A DNA stretch of 64,000 nucleotides from assembly GCA_910577405.1 (NCBI GenBank), contig CAJTMG010000017.1, forward strand, positions 11,269 to 75,268, given 5' to 3'. The notes under the pieces are model-generated. The model searched no databases. It was not told the DNA's origin and saw nothing but the letters and a program-made list of their open reading frames with translations. Source of the DNA: an uncultured Oscillibacter sp. (GTDB lineage Bacteria; Bacillota; Clostridia; Oscillospirales; Oscillospiraceae). A program made the position numbers and the translations under genes. Shown here piece after piece: positions 44,601 to 51,140 of this stretch. Within the stretch, counting starts at the first letter, position 1, and every line of letters begins with the position of its first letter.

Positions 44601-44875
44601 TCCCGTGTTGTGGTAACGGTGTAGCACCCGTCGCCGTGGGTATGACCGGATTCCTCCTGGGTGCAGACGAGCGTGGACTCATAGCAATCGCTGCCATGGG
44701 TGTGTTCTTCCAGTCCACACTGGGGCGTCTCCATTGTGATGGCCGGCATAATCAGCGAATAGGTAGTACAGAATACCACGACCGCCGCCAGTACCGTGAA
44801 CATCTTATAGCGGCGCACCTTCTTACGGCGTTTCTTATTGTAATCCGCCGCCCGATTCAGCACATTTCGCTCCAT
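41624..44875 (-). CDS. Pilus tip adhesin with Cys/His repeats
   Basis: A 1083-residue wall-anchored protein. The first 23 residues are very basic, followed by a membrane signal (VLAAVVVFCTTYSLIMPAIT). Then six repeats of the form C-x(4-9)-HTH-x3-CY at residues 53-65, 71-85, 95-110, 173-188, 198-212 and 218-230; four GEDVPPVDG units (236-279); two DEEGY..DENGERVLDENG units; a long unrecognised middle part; a Cna-B domain with TLKEVNAPNGYN; and LPSTGG with a membrane segment. First structural gene of the pilus operon, so probably the tip or ancillary pilin. Each Cys/His repeat could bind a metal ion or form disulfides. Confidence 0.85.
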   Translation of the reverse strand: MERNVLNRAADYNKKRRKKVRRYKMFTVLAAVVVFCTTYSLIMPAITMETPQCGLEEHTHGSDCYESTLVCTQEESGHTHGDGCYTVTTTRELTCSQEEGGGHTHGSGCYSTETEEVEKTGTRTETVQTGSQTVVDEVDEEGNVVSSHEEPIYEEQEVEYTYTETVEREVLTCTESEGGGHTHDDSCYTETEHRELTCTEAETGHTHGEDCYEKTQICELEEHTHDASCYPEDGEGEDVPPVDGEEGEDVPPVDGGEGEDVPPVDGEEGEDVPPVDGGEGEETPPAETMKPVRVDEEGYILDENGERVLDENGEPIKAEAVAPVEKPEELPEEVTPPENIGAVRVDEEGYLLDENGERVLDENGQPILVEIPDVEVPKTLMMTVLPAGAEVPENYTETYNYVDSEGEYAVTVFAPEGAVPAGAELSATVMWGVSVEAEDGGVVPMDIHFELDGEEIEPVLPVYVVINVENLIPDDADPESVEIQHYKGTDYNAADAVQISALAAGIHLDSGIMALDLDEESAVMDEAPGMELPEDVEVVANSKAGTGDIDVNSDTLKAAFEVGEFSYFTITYRVNNNRASLKVHVVDENGKELEIGSLNSISGSNTTWTINEIKNKVGIEDSYTNNGTTYTYRDARADSANGPEVSEITCKPSYWGAYKWYYNSWSTLTDLYLVFEKGETTPQLQNVYFYVLKPESNLTLEYNTDIPGENENWLYMGQNRNNMMSAEDALKGNEHFFRPWNSNNEFAGIEPDISDYPVIDNCTYAPNGGKGTYHIEWVRYTASEGYWTCENIGGNNKSEGFATGAGKCWHIDGVIVKNKEQYVVNYELVNIDNPSEVVVSRDKFGVRNMVKEGESLDSIQDFSIPDYYDKIPEGWKSVEGYAGQKWFTDPECTEEYDFQNPVTNNMVLYAPVKKIPATFTLDLLKCAGYKETYSDGKEVMIFDEEVPLGNAEFVIEEIESSSRITGTVGENIGRTSWENLEYGKAYTLKEVNAPNGYNMLPGTITFTVNADGATSLSGDAAEYAGFDTTNGILLKVANVGGYVLPSTGGEGIYWYTWSGAMLMMAAAFTLMYKKSYRREGLED
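44039..44170 (-). repeat. Tandem 33-base repeat, four units
   Basis: Four 11-codon units (GEDVPPVDGEE alternating with GEDVPPVDGGE) give a 132-base tandem array with a 66-base higher period, inside the tip gene. Copy number could vary by slippage without breaking the frame. Confidence 0.85.
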
Positions 44876-44955
44876 GTTCTCAACCTCCCTGCCTTCCTGC
44901 TTCTTGTGTCGTTTTGACTATGCTTCTATTTTACTCGCGTTTGGTTTCAGGACAG

Positions 44956-44978
44956 TTTCCGAAAAGCGCTTCCGGAAA
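44956..44978. repeat. Imperfect palindrome before the tip gene
   Basis: TTTCCG and CGGAAA arms enclose AAAAGCGCTTC between the signal peptidase and tip genes. It may be an attenuating hairpin or an RNA-processing site that sets different levels for upstream and structural genes. No T run follows, so it is not a normal terminator. Confidence 0.35.
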
Positions 44979-45008
44979 GTTTCTCAGCAAATTTCTTCAA
45001 TTTCCGTT

Positions 45009-45602
45009 CTATTTCAAAGGCCCGAAGCGCTCTACAGGCCAAACCCGAAAGATAATTCTGCCCACCACGTCCTCCGCCGGGATAGGACCTATGGAGGCCA
45101 GCCGGGAGTCCGCCGATGTGGAACGGTGGTCACCCATAACGAAATAGCGGTCCTCCGGCACCTGGAAAGGAAGCTCGATGTCGCAGTCCCCCAGGGCCTT
45201 TTCCACCAGGTAGGGTTCATCCAGAGGCTTTTCATTGACGAAAACATTTCCATCCTCGTCGATGTCCACCCATTCCCCCGGCCCGGCGATAACCCGTTTG
45301 ACCAGCAGCTTGTTGGCGTAATACATGGCAATCAGGTCCCCCTGCGCGAACGACGACCCTTTCCAGGAGACCACGATTTCCCCGGCGCTGACTGTAGGCG
45401 TCATGGAATTGCCGTAAATCCGCAGCACGGGCATCCAGAGCACGGCCACCAGAATCGCGCAGGCCGCCACAACGACCAGCGAATAGATGGTGCTCCGCAG
45501 AACGCTTCCATAACGGCGCTGGTAGCGTTCCCGTTTCAGCTCCGCCTTTAACTGGGACAGCTCCGGCATCTCCAGGGGTTTCTTTCGTTTCCTTTTCAGC
45601 AC
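45009..45602 (-). CDS. lepB: Signal peptidase I
   Basis: A 197-residue membrane protease that cleaves Sec signal peptides. Cytoplasmic basic N-terminus, one membrane span (about 38-58), catalytic S66 in GNSMTPT and K102 in LLVKRVIAGPGE, and the box E sequence GDHRSTSADSR with STSADSR in place of the more common SxDSR. GTG start at 45602 after GGGGGTGA, overlapping the preceding gene by seven bases. A dedicated copy in the pilus operon suggests a role in maturing the pilins. Confidence 0.93.
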   Translation of the reverse strand: MLKRKRKKPLEMPELSQLKAELKRERYQRRYGSVLRSTIYSLVVVAACAILVAVLWMPVLRIYGNSMTPTVSAGEIVVSWKGSSFAQGDLIAMYYANKLLVKRVIAGPGEWVDIDEDGNVFVNEKPLDEPYLVEKALGDCDIELPFQVPEDRYFVMGDHRSTSADSRLASIGPIPAEDVVGRIIFRVWPVERFGPLK

Positions 45603-45982
45603 GGCCCGTCACCCCCGTCGGACTCCACTGGCGTTCCGGAAGTCTCTTCCTCCTGTTTTCTGGCCCGCTCGCCGATCATCCGAATGACCTCCATACAGCG
45701 CTCCTGGGTTTCCTTTTCCTTCTCGGCGCAAAGCTCGTCGGCCTGCCGCTTCCGGTTCTCCAGATAGCGTTCCGCAGCCTCATCCGCCGCGCTGAATATT
45801 CCGCTGAGCTTCAGGGCCGCCTCCGCAAGACTGCCGGACTCCTCAATCTGAATGGCACGCTCTTCCAACTTGGCTGTCAGCGCGCTCACCTGTGCTTTCA
45901 GCGCTTCGTTTTCCTCCACCTGATTCACCAGAAGCTCCAGAAGCTCCGTGCGGCTCAGGCGTTTCAGTTCTTTATCTGTCAT
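45596..45982 (-). CDS. Coiled-coil protein of unknown function
   Basis: A 128-residue, highly charged soluble protein with a predicted coiled coil through most of its length (VNQVEENEALKAQVSALTAK and later EKEKETQERCMEVIRMIGER). No signal peptide or membrane span. It overlaps the signal peptidase start by seven bases and follows another unknown gene by nine. It may be a cytoplasmic assembly or regulatory factor for the pilus operon. Not recognised. Confidence 0.7.
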   Translation of the reverse strand: MTDKELKRLSRTELLELLVNQVEENEALKAQVSALTAKLEERAIQIEESGSLAEAALKLSGIFSAADEAAERYLENRKRQADELCAEKEKETQERCMEVIRMIGERARKQEEETSGTPVESDGGDGPC

Positions 45983-45991
45983 AACTCACTC

Positions 45992-46405
45992 TCATTCCGG
46001 GTCGGCTGTCAGCGCGCTGTCCATCAGACGAACCAGCTCCAGCACGCTGCGGAATTGGGAATCCATCATCCTGTCCGTCCAGATCAAGGTTCCCTGCCAG
46101 CTTGCGTTCTGCCGGAAGAGCACGCTGAGCTGGAAGGTTGCCAGAGGCTTTCTCGCGTCCCGGACGGCAAACTGTGGCTGGACCTCCGTCTTCTGGAAAG
46201 CACGAGGACTTTCTCCGCGCTGGGGTCCGTTGACGCTGTCCAGCATCTCCTCCATCAAAAGCAGCATCTGGGTCAGGCTGGAGAATTCCACCGGGCTGTT
46301 GAAGTGCAGTCCCTGCAAGGTCCCGTTGGGGCATTTCTCCTGATAGGAATAGATGCGGACTACCACCGTGCTGCGCCCGGATGTCATAAAACTTGGTAGG
46401 GCCAT
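45992..46405 (-). CDS. Unknown protein of the pilus operon
   Basis: A 137-residue soluble protein, MALPSFMTSGRSTVVVRIYS at the start, with mixed strands and helices and no signal peptide. The ATG follows AAAGGAAG. It lies between the BTAD regulator and the coiled-coil gene in the same direction. Shape of the sequence (short strands, FNSPVEFSSLTQMLLLMEEM) suggests a small alpha-beta domain. Not recognised. Confidence 0.7.
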   Translation of the reverse strand: MALPSFMTSGRSTVVVRIYSYQEKCPNGTLQGLHFNSPVEFSSLTQMLLLMEEMLDSVNGPQRGESPRAFQKTEVQPQFAVRDARKPLATFQLSVLFRQNASWQGTLIWTDRMMDSQFRSVLELVRLMDSALTADPE

Positions 46406-46518
46406 AACGGTTTTCTTCCTTTCATTAAAATTACTTCACAATCTCATTTTAATCACGAAAGGTTCTGAAACGGTTTCAGGCGGAATTCTATGTCAATATG
46501 TTGCTCTGCCCGTGCCCG

Positions 46519-47781
46519 TCATTTGTTCCAGAGGCAGGCCGCGGAACGGGAAGGCGTCCACTGGCGCTCCGGCACGAATGCAGACATGGTGCTGAATTTG
46601 GTGCAGGTAGTCTTACCGATCAAGGTTTTTTGGTACTCGTTGACGACACGCCTCAGGACCGAGCCGCCGTTTTCGTACCCGGCAGAGGGCAGCAGGAGCA
46701 GGTATTGGGATGCGCTGAACTGGGTGCAAACGTCCTCGGAACGGCAGCAGGTCCCAATGGCCCGGCGCATTTCCTCCATGGCCATATTCCGCCGGAGCTG
46801 AGGCAGGGACTTGCCCTCGATATCCAGCAGGGTAATCAAGGAAAGCTGCGCCGCCTGTCCGGAACGGAGGATCAGCTGCACCAGGAAGCCATAAATATCC
46901 CGAAAGGCCGCGTAATCGCAAAAAAGGACCCCCGACTCCTGATCCTCGCCCTGCAATCCCGCCAGTATGGTCCGCAGGTCCAGCTCTGGCGTCCCGTTCC
47001 GGTCACCGCTGGACAGCTCCCGGTAAAGGGCCGTCATGTCTTCCGAGGGCGCCACGCCAAGCCGAAGCATAAAGAGGTCGGACACGTCGTTATAATATTG
47101 TATCGCCTCCTGTTTCGCGCCGGAATCACAGAGCAGCCGCATGAGAAGCTGATGGCAGGATTCATTATAGGGGTCCTGGGCGGTGGCAAGCCGGCAGATT
47201 TTAATGGCTTCATCCAAACGGCCCATCTCCCGAAGGTCAGAGGCCGCGTCGTGACACATCCGGAGGTACTTGCTCCGGTAGTACGTCCGGGGAGACAGCA
47301 GCCAGGCGCTTCCGGCAGCGTTGGGCAGGAAATCCCCCTGGTAGAGCTTGATGGCCTGCCGCGCCGCGTTCAGACCTGCCGTGCTGTTCCGTTTTGCGTA
47401 AAAGTCCCCGCAGAGCTCTTCAAATACCGCGGTATCCATCCGTATGGGCAGTTCAGGGTCGAAAAAATAGAGCCCCCGGCGGTACCGGAGCACCTTTTTT
47501 CCGTCCGCAAAGCCGAGGTTCTCCAGAAGAAGGCGGCTTCGATGCAGCAGGGTCTTTGTGGTATTTGTAGGATTTGTGCTGTCGATGTCGCTCCAGAGCA
47601 AATCAAATATTTCGTCCTGTGTCACCGCCCGGTCGTGAAAAAAGCACAGATACTGCAAAAAGCTCATCAACCGCCACGACGCCCCGTCCTGGTCTGAGAT
47701 TATACCTGGTCCGTCGTATGTAGGATAGCGCAGCGAAAATTGTCCCAACGTTGTGATATAGAGCGCTTTCTCTGATTCCAA
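46519..47781 (-). CDS. BTAD/SARP-type transcriptional regulator with degenerate cyclase-like tail
   Basis: A 420-residue regulator. About 1-105 is a winged helix of OmpR type (ALYITTLGQFSLRYP, then RLMSFLQYLCFFHDRAVTQD). About 110-260 is the BTAD helical domain (AVFEELCGDFYAKRN, LYQGDFLP, AIKICRLATAQDPYNESCHQ). The last 150 residues resemble a GGDEF-type fold (SLITLLDIEG, RRAIGTCCRSEDVCTQFSAS, YLLLLPSAG) but lack GGDEF itself. The start is the TTG at 47781 just after AGGAGGGGGAAG. First gene of the pilus operon, it is the probable activator. Confidence 0.82.
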   Translation of the reverse strand: MESEKALYITTLGQFSLRYPTYDGPGIISDQDGASWRLMSFLQYLCFFHDRAVTQDEIFDLLWSDIDSTNPTNTTKTLLHRSRLLLENLGFADGKKVLRYRRGLYFFDPELPIRMDTAVFEELCGDFYAKRNSTAGLNAARQAIKLYQGDFLPNAAGSAWLLSPRTYYRSKYLRMCHDAASDLREMGRLDEAIKICRLATAQDPYNESCHQLLMRLLCDSGAKQEAIQYYNDVSDLFMLRLGVAPSEDMTALYRELSSGDRNGTPELDLRTILAGLQGEDQESGVLFCDYAAFRDIYGFLVQLILRSGQAAQLSLITLLDIEGKSLPQLRRNMAMEEMRRAIGTCCRSEDVCTQFSASQYLLLLPSAGYENGGSVLRRVVNEYQKTLIGKTTCTKFSTMSAFVPERQWTPSRSAACLWNK

Positions 47782-48034
47782 AACTTCCCCCTCCTGACAT
47801 CCTCGTGTTGCAATCAAACTTCTGTTCTGTCAACGATAAATGAGCAAACTCCGTAAATTGCAGATTCTCCGTTAACAGTCGCCGGAAATCTCACGCCCTC
47901 AACACACCTTGGGCTTTTTCGCAATCTTACGGCTTTGCTCATGCCATTTGCAGCCGATACTCTGACGGAATCCGCCGGAATATCTTCTCTATATCTCTAT
48001 GACCGCTGAATACGCAGGCCAATTTCTTTTTCTC

Positions 48035-48616
48035 TCAGACCGGCGGTTCCTCAAACTGCGCCAGAAACGGCTCTATCAACCATTCTTCCGCCAGCTTCCG
48101 GGCCTTAACCGCGTCCTCCCGCTTGACGTAGTTCCCCAGATAGTACCGCTTGCCCTTGAAGCATATGGACGCCCGCCACATCCCTTTACATGAACGCCAT
48201 TCCACTCCTGGGACGCCGCTGGTGTTGTTCTTCCGCACGGTGTTCGCCCGCAGCATTTCCACGCAGGTGCCGTCAATGTACGTCAGGCTGCACACGCCTC
48301 CGGGCTTCTTTTTCCTGACCTTCTTCCGCAGCGGGCACTGTGCGCCGCAGCTCTTTACATGGCCGTTCCGCAGCTGGATGGTTTTCACCACAAGCTCCCG
48401 CCCACAGTCGCACTGGCACAGCCACGCCGTACGAGTCCCGATGTTTTCGGCAGGTCCCAGCACTGTCAAATGTCCGAAGCGCTGGCCTGTCAGCTCCAGT
48501 TTCTTCCTTGAATGTCCCAAATGCACCGCCTTGCTTTTCAATAATCTATACTTTTCCGCAAGAATCGTTCTGATAAAATTTTTATTGATAAAGTATTGAA
48601 ATCCATAGATTACCAT
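48035..48616 (-). CDS. AP2-domain DNA-binding protein
   Basis: Up to 193 residues. A cysteine-rich strand region (LCQCDCGRELVVKT, then GHVKSCG) precedes an AP2/ERF-like domain (NNTSGVPGVEWRSCKGMWRA, then FKGKRYYLGNYVKREDA). Such proteins in Firmicutes are often phage- or mobile-element-borne regulators or relatives of homing nucleases; no HNH motif is seen here. The first 30 codons are unusually AT-rich, and homologous sequence seems to begin near LELTGQRFGHLTVLG. A TTG at residue 33 with AAGGCGGT before it may be the real start. Confidence 0.75.
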   Translation of the reverse strand: MVIYGFQYFINKNFIRTILAEKYRLLKSKAVHLGHSRKKLELTGQRFGHLTVLGPAENIGTRTAWLCQCDCGRELVVKTIQLRNGHVKSCGAQCPLRKKVRKKKPGGVCSLTYIDGTCVEMLRANTVRKNNTSGVPGVEWRSCKGMWRASICFKGKRYYLGNYVKREDAVKARKLAEEWLIEPFLAQFEEPPV

Positions 48617-48624
48617 GCTATAAT
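48596..48624 (+). promoter_or_regulatory. Orphan plus-strand promoter
   Basis: TTGAAA (48596-48601), 17 bases, TATAAT (48619-48624). No coding gene follows on this strand before the hairpin at 48766. Confidence 0.6.
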
Positions 48625-48630
48625 GTCATA

Positions 48631-48802
48631 ATATGAAAGGGTTTGATATTTTACAGAAACCTATACTTTCCTGTAAAAATTCCCTCTTATCAGCACTCAT
48701 CTGCGGGGTGCAAACTGTAGCTTCCCGTGCTTTTTATTTTCCGGCGCGGCTTTAAAAATCAGAATCCCCTCTGACGGCAGCAATTGTCAGGGGGGCTTTT
48801 TT
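48631..48802 (+). ncRNA. Candidate small RNA
   Basis: About 170 bases bounded by a good promoter and a strong terminator, with no start codon plus ribosome site inside. Local pairings such as ACAG with CTGT and GCAC with GGTGC suggest folding. Length is near that of 6S RNA, but the family was not recognised. It is divergent from the AP2-domain gene. Confidence 0.3.
48766..48802 (+). terminator. Strong terminator of the candidate small RNA
   Basis: CCCCTCTGAC (48766-48775) pairs with GTCAGGGGGG (48786-48795), followed by CTTTTTTG. Confidence 0.85.
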
Positions 48803-48871
48803 GCAACTTGAATCTTCAGTTTTACTTTTTTGAGAACCAGCCGGACCGCGAAAAACCATACCCATAAAAGC

Positions 48872-48908
48872 AAAAAAGACCGGCGCGCGCAATACGTACC
48901 GGTCTTTT
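48872..48908 (-). terminator. Terminator of the NlpC/P60 gene
   Basis: AAAAGACCGG (48874-48883) pairs with CCGGTCTTTT (48899-48908); on the minus strand it ends in TTTTTTG. Confidence 0.85.
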
Positions 48909-48931
48909 CAGGCTGATTCAATTGAAGCGAA

Positions 48932-49849
48932 TCACATATGGATACCGCCGATGAAATACTGATTGTAGTAACCGCTGGTAAGACTGCTGTAGATCACGCC
49001 GCCGCTTCTGGAGGACGACGCGTGGATAATCTGGCCATTTCCGGCGTAGATTCCCGCGTGAGAGCAGGCTTTACCGGCGTTACGGGCGGGGTCGTTGAAG
49101 AAGACCAGATCGCCGGGCTGGAGATCGCTGATGCTGTAAACCCGGGCACCCTTGCCGCTCTGCCACTGACCCGTTGCGGTATGGGGCAGGGAGTAACCGA
49201 ACTGCTTGTACACGTACATGGTAAAGCCGGAGCAGTCGAAGCCGCTGGGGGACGCGCCGCCGTAGACATAGCGGGTGCCCAGGTACTGCTTGGCGGTGCT
49301 GACGATGCTGCTGTTCCCGCTGCCGGAGGACTCAGAGCTGCTGGAAGCGGAATTGGTCAGGTCCAGGAAGTCGCTGCGGACATAGCCCTGGGAGCCGTAT
49401 GTAGTCGTCACAGCGAACCAGCCGTCCACCAGGGAGGTTGCGGTGACCACGTCGCCCTCGCTGAGGGAAGCTGTCACGCCGCCGCTGGTATTCGGTTCGG
49501 ACCGCAGGTTTACGCTGTCGGCATTGACGCGGCCGTAAGACTTGAAGCTGTTGTCGGTGTTGATCTGGAAGTAATCGCCGGAGACGAAGCCGGTTTTCCC
49601 TTCATAGGCCACCTCAAACCAGCCGTCGACGGAATCGTCAATCACGGCCAGCACCCAGCCGGAGTCCAGGGTCGTCACGATATCGGCCTCGGTGGAAGCC
49701 TCGGACCGGAGCCGAAGCCCCGCGCCGGTGGTAGTGCCGGTATCGAAGGCCAGCTGACCCTCGGCGGCGTAGGCGGAAACGGCGAGGAACAGGCAAGTAA
49801 TGATAGAGAGCGCCAGCATCCGGACGGCTCTTCCTGCAATTCGGTTCAT
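48932..49849 (-). CDS. SH3-NlpC/P60 cell-wall hydrolase
   Basis: A 305-residue secreted endopeptidase that cuts peptidoglycan stem peptides. Signal peptide (1-29, AYA), two bacterial SH3 domains (about 40-96 and 106-165, each with LRSE and DGWF motifs), a Ser/Gly linker, and the NlpC/P60 domain (about 182-305) with catalytic C206 (GFDCSGF), H264 (SHAGIYAG) and H276. ATG 49849 is used; an ATG 12 bases earlier overlaps the ribosome binding site. Single gene. Confidence 0.93.
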   Translation of the reverse strand: MNRIAGRAVRMLALSIITCLFLAVSAYAAEGQLAFDTGTTTGAGLRLRSEASTEADIVTTLDSGWVLAVIDDSVDGWFEVAYEGKTGFVSGDYFQINTDNSFKSYGRVNADSVNLRSEPNTSGGVTASLSEGDVVTATSLVDGWFAVTTTYGSQGYVRSDFLDLTNSASSSSESSGSGNSSIVSTAKQYLGTRYVYGGASPSGFDCSGFTMYVYKQFGYSLPHTATGQWQSGKGARVYSISDLQPGDLVFFNDPARNAGKACSHAGIYAGNGQIIHASSSRSGGVIYSSLTSGYYNQYFIGGIHM

Positions 49850-49919
49850 TGATATAAGCATCCTTTCGTCATCTTTAGTAGCGCGGGGTTTGTTTCTCTG
49901 CCAGGGAATTCCGGCAGGA

Positions 49920-50228
49920 CTACCTCTCTTTTCCGGAGAGCGCCCGGTTCAGCCAGACGGCGGCGACATCCATTGCGGAGTAAAGGCTGTCCTTTTCGCT
50001 TCTCTTTACTACGCGGTCACGGTTTCGCAGATCGGGAGCGGTAAGCTGGAGCTGAACGGAGACCTTTGTCGCAACATCCAGATCCTGCTCTTTTTTTGTA
50101 TCCAGAACCTGCATCATAATAATATATTGATCGGTCATCGTTCCGTAGTAGATCATATTACCGGCGCGGCGGAGCGGACGGCCTCTATAAATCAGACCTT
50201 CAGATTTTGAGTTTTTGCCTCCTGCCAT
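49920..50228 (-). CDS. Unknown small protein with strong promoter
   Basis: A 102-residue basic soluble protein starting MAGGKNSKSEGLIYRGRPLR. It has strand-rich central sequence (MIYYGTMTDQYIIMMQVLDT) and a helical end. ATG 50228 follows AAGGAGGG. Near-consensus promoter 33 bases upstream implies good expression. It precedes the wall hydrolase by 70 bases in the same direction. Not recognised. Confidence 0.78.
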   Translation of the reverse strand: MAGGKNSKSEGLIYRGRPLRRAGNMIYYGTMTDQYIIMMQVLDTKKEQDLDVATKVSVQLQLTAPDLRNRDRVVKRSEKDSLYSAMDVAAVWLNRALSGKER

Positions 50229-50260
50229 GAAAACCCTCCTTCGAAAAATTTTGTAACCAA

Positions 50261-50289
50261 ATTGTAACACTCTTTTTCCAATTTGTCAA
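50261..50289 (-). promoter_or_regulatory. Promoter of the 102-residue gene
   Basis: On the minus strand TTGACA (50289-50284), 17 bases, TACAAT (50266-50261). Confidence 0.82.
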
Positions 50290-50356
50290 CAATTTCTATA
50301 GGACAAATTGACGGAAAAATCTCAGAATATTTCTCCGCTTTTTACAAATGCGACAA

Positions 50357-50415
50357 AAATCCCCCAAAGACGGGCTTCCGCAGTCAAAAGCTGGGAAAAC
50401 GTCTTTGGGGGATTT
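50357..50415 (-). terminator. Long perfect stem, terminator of ireB
   Basis: A 16-pair perfect stem (50357-50372 with 50400-50415; core CCCCCAAAGACG) and a 27-base loop; on the minus strand it is followed by a T-rich tail. It lies about 130 bases after the ireB stop. Confidence 0.7.
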
Positions 50416-50546
50416 GGTTTCAAAAACGGTAACAGATTGTTACTCTTGTTACAGTCTGTTCGAATTCCGCGGGTCAAAACGGGACCGGGCTGGAATTTCT
50501 GCTCATTGCAGTTACAGTCCGCCGGGAGGCTGGCCACTGTTCCCGC

Positions 50547-50792
50547 TCACTGACCGAGGTACTTCCGGACAAGGACCTGAAGCAGTTCGTCCCGGTCAAT
50601 CTTCCGGATCAGGGTTCGGGCGCTGTTATGATTGGTAATATAGGTGGGGTCCTCGGAGAGAATATAACCCACGATTTGGTTAATAGGATTGTAGCCTTTC
50701 TGCTCAAGGGACTGATAAACTGTGGAAAGGATCTGATGAATTTCCGCGTCCTTTTCCATTGAAAGACTGAATTTTCTGGTGAAATCGTCCAT
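50547..50792 (-). CDS. ireB: IreB family regulatory phosphoprotein
   Basis: An 81-residue protein (UPF0297/YrzL). The signature GYNPINQIVGYILSEDPTYI and the ending RTLIRKIDRDELLQVLVRKYL are nearly invariant in Firmicutes. In Enterococcus it is phosphorylated by the PASTA kinase IreK and restrains intrinsic cephalosporin resistance. It usually sits between alaS and ruvX; here it stands alone with its own promoter. Confidence 0.95.
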   Translation of the reverse strand: MDDFTRKFSLSMEKDAEIHQILSTVYQSLEQKGYNPINQIVGYILSEDPTYITNHNSARTLIRKIDRDELLQVLVRKYLGQ

Positions 50793-50827
50793 CCGAACAC
50801 CACCTTCCTTTCATGGCAACTGGGTAT

Positions 50828-50856
50828 AGTATACTCGTTTTTTCCCAGCCTGTAAA
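50828..50856 (-). promoter_or_regulatory. ireB promoter
   Basis: On the minus strand TTTACA (50856-50851), 17 bases, TATACT (50833-50828). The stretch 50857-51140 beyond it is AT-rich with no gene seen. Confidence 0.75.
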
Positions 50857-51140
50857 GGGGGGGTTGGAGAAATTCACGAAAGATTTTTACTTCTTTAACA
50901 ATCCGGTCATAAAATTTTTATAGTTTTGGTGAAAAAAGGGGGTTGAAACGGGCGCAAAGTTCCACGAAAAAAATTTTTCTTCTTATGCAGACCTGCCCGC
51001 GAAAAATCCCAGGGCAAAGCTCTGCAAAAGGGGACAAAAATTTTCACTGGAATGCAAAAAACTTCTTGTTCAACCTGGTTCCGAATACCGGAAAAGCGCG
51101 TCTGCAAGGGGAAAAGGGACGGGGGTTCAAGGGTTTCCGG

